Below, one piece after another: positions 55,263 through 63,286 of a stretch of 64,000 nt of DNA. Source of the stretch: Calothrix brevissima NIES-22 (GTDB lineage: Bacteria > Cyanobacteriota > Cyanobacteriia > Cyanobacteriales > Nostocaceae); NCBI RefSeq assembly GCF_002367995.1, contig NZ_AP018207.1:2054500-2118499 (forward strand), in the 5' to 3' direction. Position 1 is the first letter of the stretch; each line of letters opens with the position of its first letter. A program made the position numbers and the translations under genes. Below the pieces are notes generated by a model. That model did not search any database. It was not told the origin of the DNA and saw only the letters and a list, made by a program, of their open reading frames with translations.

Positions 55263-57797
55263 ATGAATACATTATTGGATAACAGACAAGCGATTGATTT
55301 ATTGTCCCATCTGACTGGACAAAAGCTCGGCCAAAAAGATTTGACACCACCAGTGATATTTCTGGCAAGTTTAGTAACGGTGCTGGTAGGTGTAATGTTT
55401 GTTGATGGTAAAGTAACAGATTTAGAGAAACAAAGGTTACTGGCAACATTGTATCGCTTCAGTATCCCAGAAAGTGATGTGCGTAGATTAACGCATTTAT
55501 TGATTAAGGGTGTTAAAGAAAATCAGCTATATACAAAAGCTGATGATTTATTAATACTAACTGCTCCACTGACGGAATCTCAAAGACTTTTGTTAATTGG
55601 ATTTGGTTATGAAATGTCTGCTGCTGATGGGGAAATAGACTCCCGCGAGAAAAAGTATTTGGAGATAGTAGCTAAACATTTAAGTATTAATACACAAAAT
55701 TTAACAATTCTAGAATCTGCATTTACTAATCAAGAAAATATAGATTTAGTAGCTTTAAAAGAAGTTCGGTTTTTACTAGATACTGCACGCTTTCACGATC
55801 TAGATACTTTATTTGTAAAAGCAGCGCGGGATATGTTAGCAACCTTACCTAATTTACCTGAAACCCATGTAAATCAGCAACGCATAGCTATAACTTACAA
55901 TGAGTTAAAGAAGTTTCAAGAGCATAGCCAGCAATTAAATAACTCATGTGAACAGATTTTTCACATTATTCAAAATTGCCAACAAGGTGGTTTTTTACCT
56001 GAATCTTTGCTAGAAGAAGCAAAAGCTGTATGGGAAAAAAATCAATCGCAGCGATTTCGTTTAGCAGTTGTTGGAGAATTTAGTCAAGGAAAATCAACTT
56101 TACTTAATGCTTTACTTGGTGAAACAATTCAACCAGCAAGAGAGATTCCTTGTAGCGGTACTGTAACTGTGTTGAAATATGGAAAACAAAAACGGGTAGT
56201 CTGTCTTTATAAGGATGGTAGAGAAGAAGAAATTCCCTTTACTGAGTATCAAAAAAAGGCAAGTATTTCTGAAGAGGCAGCGATTGATTGTTTGAGCGAT
56301 GAACTAGCTCAATCAAAACTTGAAGAACTTATTTTTGAACATCCTGATTTAGAATTATGCAGTAATGGGGTAGAAATTGTTGATTCTCCAGGCTTAAATG
56401 AACACCCTGAACGAACTGCTATTACCAAAAAATTATTAGCAAATACGGACGCTGTGATTTTTCTTACTAATGCTTCGCGTCCTTTAACACAGGGAGAACG
56501 GGATTTACTGAATTATTTAAAAGTCAATCTTAATGGCGGTAAACAGACTGAGCCTGCGAATAATTTATTTGTTGTTTGCAATTTTATGGATTTAATCCGT
56601 ACTGAAAAAGGTAAGGAGCAGATTAAACAGCGAATTACAAAATTTGTTCAGGGAGAGCATCCAATAATATCAGGTACAAATCGCATTCATTTTATTTCTG
56701 CTCAAGCTACACTCGATGCAATTTTTAACGGACATGAGGATGAATATCTCAAGAATTTTTCTACATTTAAGCAATCAATAGAAAAGTTTTTGACATTTGA
56801 GAGTGGGCTATTAAAACTAGAGCGTTCGATCGCTGAAGTTGAGAATTTGATTCAAAAAAGCATCAAATGGCTTAAGCAAGCTGAAGATACTCTAGAGGGT
56901 AAGATAAAACTTTCAGAAGCTGAAAAACAAAAAATCTTAGAACAAATTGGAGAAGCTAGCGGGCGTGATGTAAAAATACGTTTACTGGCAAATAATCTGA
57001 TAGAACAAGTAGTTGAACAAGCTAATGAATCTTGGAATTCTTGGATTGAAAAACTGGAAGAAACTTTAGCCTTAAAATCTCTTCAATGGACTTCTCAACA
57101 CTCAGGAATTTGGAGTCGAGATAAATTAGCACAAGATTATGCTCATCAATTTAATCATAATTTATCAGCAGAACTTGATATGTGGATTAATGAACAGCTA
57201 AAACAATCTATATTGAAGCAACCTTTAGAATTCCTAGATGAAACAATACAATTTGAACTTGAGACAATTAATTCTGAGTTTCAAAATTTTAATTATTTTT
57301 CAGATAATGAATCTAATACTTGGAAATTTATTAGTGCCGAGCAGACTGATTTTATTTCTAAAACAGGTTTTTGGGGTGGTTTTGGGGCAATTGGTGTTGG
57401 TGCAGCACTAGTACCAGTAATCTTTATGGCTGGGCCAATTTTAGCAATTATTGCAGGTATGGGTGCTGGATTATTTGGAGGAGGAGGAATCGCCATTATA
57501 GAAGATAGTGTTAGAGAAAAAGTTTTTCAGTTAGGTTGTGAACAATTCGTGAATTCTCTAGATAGTATTTTTGAAAATTTAGATAATATGATTATCTCAG
57601 TATTTAATGAACGGATTGAAATAGCAGCTAAAAAAATTGAGCAAGCCATCTCATTTTATGAAAACCTGCTAGAACAACAGGAAAAATTTCATCAACAAAC
57701 TGTAGAAGACCACCACGCTGATAAGGTAATAATTGATCAAAAGTATCAGGAATTTGAACAGATTAACCATAAAATTAAATCCATTATCAATGTTTAA
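55263..57797 (+). CDS. Bacterial dynamin-like GTPase with N-terminal TerB domain
   Basis: The protein has 844 residues from the ATG at 55263 (earlier TTG at 55161 is less likely). A TerB-like domain spans about 30-145 (LVTVLVGVMFVDGKVTDLEK; IGFGYEMSAADGEIDSREK). The GTPase follows: P-loop GEFSQGKST (271-279), conserved Thr region CSGTVTV, G3 DSPG (374-377) and a variant G4, CNFMD (440-443). The helical stalk continues to about 690. A Gly-rich hydrophobic paddle at 701-745 (GAALVPVIFMAGPILAIIAG) and a final coiled coil complete it. This layout indicates a membrane-binding, probably membrane-remodelling GTPase. It is divergent from two unknown genes. Confidence 0.85.
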   Translation: MNTLLDNRQAIDLLSHLTGQKLGQKDLTPPVIFLASLVTVLVGVMFVDGKVTDLEKQRLLATLYRFSIPESDVRRLTHLLIKGVKENQLYTKADDLLILTAPLTESQRLLLIGFGYEMSAADGEIDSREKKYLEIVAKHLSINTQNLTILESAFTNQENIDLVALKEVRFLLDTARFHDLDTLFVKAARDMLATLPNLPETHVNQQRIAITYNELKKFQEHSQQLNNSCEQIFHIIQNCQQGGFLPESLLEEAKAVWEKNQSQRFRLAVVGEFSQGKSTLLNALLGETIQPAREIPCSGTVTVLKYGKQKRVVCLYKDGREEEIPFTEYQKKASISEEAAIDCLSDELAQSKLEELIFEHPDLELCSNGVEIVDSPGLNEHPERTAITKKLLANTDAVIFLTNASRPLTQGERDLLNYLKVNLNGGKQTEPANNLFVVCNFMDLIRTEKGKEQIKQRITKFVQGEHPIISGTNRIHFISAQATLDAIFNGHEDEYLKNFSTFKQSIEKFLTFESGLLKLERSIAEVENLIQKSIKWLKQAEDTLEGKIKLSEAEKQKILEQIGEASGRDVKIRLLANNLIEQVVEQANESWNSWIEKLEETLALKSLQWTSQHSGIWSRDKLAQDYAHQFNHNLSAELDMWINEQLKQSILKQPLEFLDETIQFELETINSEFQNFNYFSDNESNTWKFISAEQTDFISKTGFWGGFGAIGVGAALVPVIFMAGPILAIIAGMGAGLFGGGGIAIIEDSVREKVFQLGCEQFVNSLDSIFENLDNMIISVFNERIEIAAKKIEQAISFYENLLEQQEKFHQQTVEDHHADKVIIDQKYQEFEQINHKIKSIINV

Positions 57798-57950
57798 AAT
57801 AGTATAAAATCGTCTTTTATTCCACATTAGCAATAACTTCTTTCTTGAAAATACAGAAATGTTTTGCCTGGAGGATAAAAGGAAAAAGAGCGATCGCACA
57901 CCCACACCTAAGACATAATCAGAATATTAAGCGATCGGATACGCGAAAAT

Positions 57951-57980
57951 TTACCAGACACGCAACTGCGTATCTGGTAA
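57951..57980. repeat. Inverted repeat, 14-bp stem
   Basis: TTACCAGACACGCA is followed by a short loop and its near-perfect complement TGCGTATCTGGTAA (one mismatch). It lies between the converging dynamin-like and ald genes. No T-run follows; it may act as a bidirectional transcript end. Confidence 0.55.
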
Positions 57981-58066
57981 ACTACTTTGGTAAATTAGGT
58001 ATAAAAACTACACCTGTAATTTCTAGATGAATACAAACTTTCTCTAAAAATCAAGTTTGTTATGCA

Positions 58067-59158
58067 TTAACTTACCAAGTCGGGGAATACTTCCTGTACA
58101 GCCGGATGCACTAAGCGATGATGATTCACATTCACACCCTTAGCCAATGCAGAGTTAACATCTAACGCTTTTATGCCCAAGTTTGCTAACTGCACCACAT
58201 AAGGTAAAGTACTGTTATTTAGTGCTTGGGTGGCTGTCCAAGGTACTGCACCAGGCATATTGGGAACGCCATAATGCACCACTCCCTCTTCAATGTAAAC
58301 AGGGTTTGTATGGCTAGTGGTGCGTAAGGTTTCTACACAACCGCCTTGATCGACAGCAACATCCACAATTACCGAACCAGGACGCATTTTTTGTACCAAT
58401 TCGCGGGATACTAATATTGGTGCTCTACGTCCTGGCACTAAAACAGCACCAACAAGCAAATCAGCTTCTTTAACTGCGGCTTCTATATGGGCGGAGTTGC
58501 TATAAAGTAGTTCAACTCTAGAGCCAAATAGAGTTTCTAGGTAAGATAAGCGTTCGACATTTACATCTAATATTTGCACGATCGCTCCCATACCTATAGC
58601 GATTTTAGCGGCTTCTGTCCCCACAACGCCGCCGCCTAAAATCACTACTTTACCCGGTTTCACTCCCGGAACACCGCCCAAAAGAACGCCTCGCCCGCCT
58701 TTTTGCCGTTCTAAATAAGTTGCACCAAATTGTACGGATAACCGCCCAGCAATAATACTCATGGGAGAGAGCAAGGGTAATTTATTACCACCGGGTTGTT
58801 CTACTGTTTCATAGGCGATCGCACAAGTGCCACAATCAATTAAATGTTCTGTTAATTTGCGATCGGCTGCCAAATGCAGATAAGTAAATAATATCTGTCC
58901 TTTTTGCAAAAATTTATACTCAGCCTCTTGTGGCTCTTTAACTTTTACTACTAGTTCGCGATTCCATGCAGAATCTTGTGTTGAAACAATTTCACCGCCT
59001 GCCGCGATGTAGTCTTCATCAGTAAATCCACTACCAACACCTGCTTGTGTCTGTACGAAAATAGCATGACCATTTTCTTTCAACACCCGTACACTCGCAG
59101 GACTCAACCCTACACGAAACTCTTGATCCTTGGTTTCCTTAGGAACGCCGATTTCCAT
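58067..59158 (-). CDS. ald: Alanine dehydrogenase
   Basis: Ald interconverts alanine and pyruvate plus ammonia with NAD. The 363-residue length is standard. Motifs are MEIGVPKETKDQEFRVGLSP with substrate-binding Arg15, Lys74 in VVKVKEP, His95 in FTYLHLAADR, the NAD-binding GGGVVGTEAAKIAIGMGA, and VDVAVDQGGC. In heterocystous cyanobacteria it contributes to nitrogen and alanine metabolism and to normal diazotrophic growth. It is monocistronic. Confidence 0.96.
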   Translation of the reverse strand: MEIGVPKETKDQEFRVGLSPASVRVLKENGHAIFVQTQAGVGSGFTDEDYIAAGGEIVSTQDSAWNRELVVKVKEPQEAEYKFLQKGQILFTYLHLAADRKLTEHLIDCGTCAIAYETVEQPGGNKLPLLSPMSIIAGRLSVQFGATYLERQKGGRGVLLGGVPGVKPGKVVILGGGVVGTEAAKIAIGMGAIVQILDVNVERLSYLETLFGSRVELLYSNSAHIEAAVKEADLLVGAVLVPGRRAPILVSRELVQKMRPGSVIVDVAVDQGGCVETLRTTSHTNPVYIEEGVVHYGVPNMPGAVPWTATQALNNSTLPYVVQLANLGIKALDVNSALAKGVNVNHHRLVHPAVQEVFPDLVS

Positions 59159-59334
59159 TTATCGCCTCTAATAATATTGTGGTTTCACTTTAGCCTGCCA
59201 GTATTAGACTGGCTACTTCCGTATTAAGGATTGCTAACCAAATTGTTCTTTTGTTGCCTAACTTCCATTACGGTGCGACCAAGTCTTACCCTTGACTATT
59301 GCCCTAGTCTTTCTAAAATATATAAAGAATAATA

Positions 59335-59569
59335 AAAAAATGTAAACAGAAGTTTACACGGGGTCGTACCCCAAAGCTGCTACTTGGTTACTTAAGCAAT
59401 GTAGCTTGAGTTCCTAGCAGAGCAAGTCAGTTCTACACCTAAGGAAGTTCTGATGTCTGAAGACTAGCGGCGAGGATGCTCAGTTGAAGACGACTCAGCC
59501 AAACGCAGCAAAGTCTACAGGCTTTTCTAGATCAATTTCGTTTGCCGAACAGTAAGAGAGGAATTTTTA
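59335..59569 (+). promoter_or_regulatory. Structured leader region upstream of the HLIP gene
   Basis: The 235 bp before the HLIP start hold hairpins GTAAACAGAAGTTTAC (59341-59356) and GGGGTCGTACCCC (59359-59371). Further GC-richer sequence (GCGGCGAGGATGCTCAGTTG) follows and then the GAGAGG ribosome site at 59556-59561. It is less AT-rich than the flanks, suggesting a transcribed leader or a small RNA. No known riboswitch class is recognised. Confidence 0.4.
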
Positions 59570-59743
59570 ATGATGACACAGCCAAAGCCAACTGTTACAC
59601 CCAAACTAGAGGAACCAAAGTTAGGCTTTAACGAATATGCCGAACGATTAAATGGTCGAGCGGCGATGATTGGCTTTATCTTGATGGTCGTAATTGAATA
59701 CGTCACCAATCAAGGCGTGCTATCATGGCTCGGTCTGAAGTAG
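59570..59743 (+). CDS. High-light-inducible protein (one-helix CAB-like)
   Basis: The 57-residue ORF, MMTQPKPTVTPKLEEPKLGF then NEYAERLNGRAAMIGFILMV and VIEYVTNQGVLSWLGLK, has the chlorophyll-binding motif ERLNGRAAMIGF of HLIPs. It has one transmembrane helix with conserved Glu and Arg. HLIPs protect the photosynthetic apparatus under high light and assist chlorophyll-protein assembly. GAGAGG lies 8 nt before the first ATG; the second ATG at 59573 is also possible. A terminator follows. Confidence 0.95.
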   Translation: MMTQPKPTVTPKLEEPKLGFNEYAERLNGRAAMIGFILMVVIEYVTNQGVLSWLGLK

Positions 59744-59795
59744 ATCTGCCACAACGCACAAGCACGAAAGTTGTAAGCTAGTAATTAGAAGAGTT

Positions 59796-59826
59796 GGAAC
59801 CAGCTGGTTATTCTGGCTGGTTTTGA
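59796..59826 (+). terminator. Rho-independent terminator of the HLIP gene
   Basis: AACCAGC, an 11-nt loop, and GCTGGTT are followed by TTGACTT. The stem ends in a short T-run 55 bp after the HLIP stop codon. Confidence 0.7.
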
Positions 59827-60074
59827 CTTAATTAATAGATAGCGAAACTACTTCTCAAGACTTATCGTCTATGGCTAAGAGATCCACCAAAAGTGACAAC
59901 TTTATCCAAAACTTACATTTCTATGTGCAAGTAGGTAAATTGCTACACTTCCTCTCCTACTGAAGATAATTATAATACTTTAAATTCCTTGACTAACTGC
60001 ATCAAAAGGCAGAGGGATCAAGGAAAGATTTATTCTCTTTCACCAAAAGCCATACAAATTCCAATTAAACAGTG

Positions 60075-60371
60075 ATGAACGTTATACTTCCGCGTTTTTT
60101 GAAGTCATCCTACCGCAAAGAGCCAATCGTCAGTCTACTGATCACAATGGGCGTAGTAGATGCGCTGATTGGCGGTTTAGATGATAGTTGGTCGTTATTT
60201 ACCTTTGGTTTAGTTACAGCCGGAGTTAGCCTTGGTGTTAAACTCTGGCGCATACAGCAAAATCGCCCAATAGCAGAAGAGGAGCCTGTAGTCCAACATT
60301 ACCTACCTTCTCGTTCTTCTAGTACAACTTTACCTATGCTGAGTGTAACTAAGAAGAAGCCACCACAATAA
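60075..60371 (+). CDS. Hypothetical membrane protein, 98 aa
   Basis: The sequence MNVILPRFLKSSYRKEPIVS has a basic N-terminus. It leads to two hydrophobic segments (VSLLITMGVVDALIGGL; LFTFGLVTAGVSLGVKLW) and a polar tail (SRSSSTTLPMLSVTKKK). The ATG at 60075 is chosen over the adjoining GTG at 60072. It is of a type common in filamentous cyanobacteria without known function. It lies about 250 bp after the HLIP terminator. Confidence 0.7.
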   Translation: MNVILPRFLKSSYRKEPIVSLLITMGVVDALIGGLDDSWSLFTFGLVTAGVSLGVKLWRIQQNRPIAEEEPVVQHYLPSRSSSTTLPMLSVTKKKPPQ

Positions 60372-60375
60372 ACAA

Positions 60376-60540
60376 TTTAAAATTCATAATTCATAATTCA
60401 TAATTCATAATTCAAAAGACAGTACCTTGATAGGGTAAGGTGTCTTGATGTTCTTCACCGGAAGTTTTCCAAGTGAAGTATTTTGCGTTGGCGTTAAGAG
60501 ACGCGATGAACCCTTGTCTGTACAATTGGGATTTTTCCCC
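60376..60540. repeat. AATTCAT heptamer array and dispersed 28-mer repeat
   Basis: Four to five units of TTCATAA lie at 60382-60415. A copy of AGACGCGATGAACCCTTGTC lies at 60499-60525, followed by a CCCAATGCCCCATGCCCAAC repeat. No gene is seen here. Confidence 0.7.
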
Positions 60541-60637
60541 CAATGCCCCATGCCCAACACCTCAGTATACGCTCGGAGGACGGCAGCGTAAAACCTAGAG
60601 TAAGGTGACAGCAGGTGTTACCAAATGAGAAACAACA

Positions 60638-61705
60638 GTGAGCAGCAAGGGAAAAGTTAGGAATTATTCTGTGCTTCGCCCGTATATTGTCTTAGCATTT
60701 ATGGCTGCTATGGCTTTTCCTGTGACAATTTGGCAGGGATTTTCTGGGAAAACTGCTGATGCTGCTACACAAGCAACAAATTCTCAAATTAAAACCGATT
60801 TTCGTCATCCTCAGTTAATTTACACGCTTCAAGGACATGGGGGAACAGTAAAATCCCTGGCTTTTAGCCCAGATAGCAAAATTCTCGCCAGTGGTGGAGC
60901 TGACAATGAAGGTGTAATTCGCTTGTGGAATCTGACAACAGGGAATAGGGTGGGGACGATTCGCAAAGCACATAAAACTGCTGTGGAATCTTTGGTAATT
61001 TCCCCAGATGGACAAACCCTCGCTAGCTGTAGTAACGATTACACAATTAATCTCTGGAATCTGAAAAATCAAAAATTTCAACGTTCATTTGTGGGACATA
61101 GTACTAATGTGCTGTCTTTAGCGGTGTCTCCAGATAATCAAATTCTCATCAGTGGTGGGATGGATGGAATTCGCTTATGGGATTTACCACAGCAGCGCCC
61201 TTTAGCCACTTTAGCCAGCTTTGGTAATTTGATTCATACTCTGGCTGTGAGTCCTGATGGACAAACTTTAGCTAGCGGGGATTATCAAGGTGTGGTGAAA
61301 CTATGGAGCTTAGTGAGTGAAAAATTAACTCGCGCCTATGTGGGACATACGGATATAGTCACTGCTGTAGCCTTTACCCCAGACGGAGAACATTTAATTA
61401 CTGCTAGCCGCGATCGCACTATTAAAATTTGGAATATTTATACTGGCGAACTAGTCCGTACCCTCAAAGGACATAACAATTGGGTAAATGCGATCGCTAT
61501 TCATCCTGACGGTAAAACTCTCGCTAGCGCTGGTAAAGACGGAATTAAACTCTGGGATTGGACTACAGGCGAGTTAATTAATACACTTAGCGGACATACA
61601 GATTGGGTAAGTGCGATCGCTTTTAGTCCTGATGGGCAAATGTTAGCCAGTGGTAGTTTTGATAAACAAATTAAAGTTTGGGGAATTGCACCCAAACGCA
61701 ATTAA
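60638..61705 (+). CDS. Secreted or membrane-anchored WD40-repeat protein, seven blades
   Basis: A GTG start gives an N-terminal hydrophobic signal (YIVLAFMAAMAFPVTIW) in the 355-residue product. Seven WD40 repeats follow, each with a VKSLAFSPDSKILASGG-like core and LWNL/IKVWGI ends, making one complete propeller. It lacks kinase, caspase or AAA partners. The signal suggests a periplasmic or membrane-tethered scaffold. No neighbour reveals the partner. A different ATG (60625) leads to an early stop in another frame. Confidence 0.85.
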   Translation: MSSKGKVRNYSVLRPYIVLAFMAAMAFPVTIWQGFSGKTADAATQATNSQIKTDFRHPQLIYTLQGHGGTVKSLAFSPDSKILASGGADNEGVIRLWNLTTGNRVGTIRKAHKTAVESLVISPDGQTLASCSNDYTINLWNLKNQKFQRSFVGHSTNVLSLAVSPDNQILISGGMDGIRLWDLPQQRPLATLASFGNLIHTLAVSPDGQTLASGDYQGVVKLWSLVSEKLTRAYVGHTDIVTAVAFTPDGEHLITASRDRTIKIWNIYTGELVRTLKGHNNWVNAIAIHPDGKTLASAGKDGIKLWDWTTGELINTLSGHTDWVSAIAFSPDGQMLASGSFDKQIKVWGIAPKRN

Positions 61706-61900
61706 AAGTTTTATACTCTGGGCGGTGCTGCGTTAGCTTTTCCAACTCCTAGTCCAAACAGCCACAATATTTATGCAAGAAGTCTATGATCCAATACGGT
61801 TCAGTTAGGACTAAAACACTGCGATATCGGTCAATTTTTTTTAATAAACCGCCAAGACGCCAAGGACGCAGAGAGAAGAAGAAATAGAAGGAAGTAATGC
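61706..61900. other. Short intergenic region between converging genes
   Basis: AAACCGCCAAGACGCCAAGG followed by ACGCAGAGAG (61851-61880) is a dispersed sequence common in cyanobacterial genomes. CCAATACGGTTCAGTTAG at 61790 resembles CCAATACAGTTCAGTTAG at 46023. No gene is seen. Confidence 0.45.
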
Positions 61901-63286
61901 TTAACTTAACTGTATTGGTCTATGATCAAGATGTTGGATTGCTAGTTGATGTAGTTGTTGACGGTTAATTTTACCTTGAGAATTGCGAGGTAATTCAGGT
62001 ACAGAAATCCAGTGTTTTGGTATCTTAAATTTACAAAGTATATCTTGGATATAGGTTTTAATTTGCAATGCAGTATAAGCATCTTTGGGTACATAAATTG
62101 CTGTTAATGCTTGTCCCCAATGATTATCTGGTACGCCAATTACACAAATATCATTAACCATTTGGGTAGTTCTAATAACTGATTCAACTTCGCAAGGATA
62201 AATATTTTCACCGCCGCTAATTATTTTGTCACTATTACGCCCAATTATATTTAAATAACCTTGTTCATCTAAAAAGCCAACATCATCAACTGAGAAATTA
62301 TGCTGATTATCCCAAAGTTTGGGATAGTAACCAAGGGCTAAAGATTGAGCTTGAATGGTGATATTACCTGGTTGATTATTATCTAAAATGTCGCCATTTT
62401 GGTTATGAATTATTACTTTAGCATGAGGCAGAATTTTACCAGAATTAACTTTACCACCCAGAAAATCATCAGGTTTCAGGGTAGCAATTTGTGAGGCGGT
62501 TTCTGTCATCCCGTAGGTTGGTGCTAATCTAATATGATGAAATCGAGCTTTTTCTAATAATTCATCCCACGCAGGTGCACCACCTAGCATGACAGTTTGA
62601 AATTGTGATAACCAATTAGTTAAATTAGGGTTTTGTAGTAGTCGCTGTAATTGGGTTGGCACTAAAGATAGGAAAAAATCTGATATATCTATATTAGATA
62701 TTTGACCAGATTCTAATGATTTAAATGGTAAAATAGCTAGCTTACCACCAGTAGTAAAAGAACGCATAAACTGCATTAAACCACTGACATGATAAAGCGG
62801 TAATACACAAAAAGAGTTAATATAATTTAAATTAAAATATTGTCTAAATCCTTGAACAGAAGCGACAAGAGTATCCCAAGTATGGATGGCGAACTTAATC
62901 TTTCCTGATGAGCCACCTGTGGGAATCATAATCCAATTTGGGATTTTAGATTGACGCTGATAAATTTTTGGGGATATATTTATCGCTTCAGTTCCCCAAA
63001 TAATATCAGGTTGAACTATATCAAAAACTTGTTCCCATTCCTGCGTTCCCCAATCAGGGTTACAAAGAAATACAGGACAATTAGCGCTACAAGCTGCGAT
63101 AAAACCTGCTAAAAATTTTTCTGGTTGGCGTTCCGCTAAAATAATTTTTGGTGTTGTACCTGATGCACAAAAATCGATGAGTTCTAAATAAAATTCTTCT
63201 GCTAATTGCTGTAATTGCAGACTATCGTCACAAATTAGCCAATCACGCACGCCTAAATTTCTCAAATTGTTTAAAGGGTTTACCAT
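61901..63286 (-). CDS. menE: 2-succinylbenzoate--CoA ligase MenE
   Basis: MenE activates o-succinylbenzoate to its CoA thioester in phylloquinone (vitamin K1) synthesis. The 461-residue protein is an ANL-superfamily enzyme. Supporting motifs are the phosphate loop WIMIPTGGSSGKIKFAIHTW, APTYGMTETASQIATL, VGFLDEQGYLNIIGRNSDKI, SGGENIYPCEVESVI and the C-terminal LPRNSQGKINRQQL with the catalytic Lys. The start overlaps the menC stop by 7 bp, so the two are translationally coupled. Confidence 0.94.
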   Translation of the reverse strand: MVNPLNNLRNLGVRDWLICDDSLQLQQLAEEFYLELIDFCASGTTPKIILAERQPEKFLAGFIAACSANCPVFLCNPDWGTQEWEQVFDIVQPDIIWGTEAINISPKIYQRQSKIPNWIMIPTGGSSGKIKFAIHTWDTLVASVQGFRQYFNLNYINSFCVLPLYHVSGLMQFMRSFTTGGKLAILPFKSLESGQISNIDISDFFLSLVPTQLQRLLQNPNLTNWLSQFQTVMLGGAPAWDELLEKARFHHIRLAPTYGMTETASQIATLKPDDFLGGKVNSGKILPHAKVIIHNQNGDILDNNQPGNITIQAQSLALGYYPKLWDNQHNFSVDDVGFLDEQGYLNIIGRNSDKIISGGENIYPCEVESVIRTTQMVNDICVIGVPDNHWGQALTAIYVPKDAYTALQIKTYIQDILCKFKIPKHWISVPELPRNSQGKINRQQLHQLAIQHLDHRPIQLS

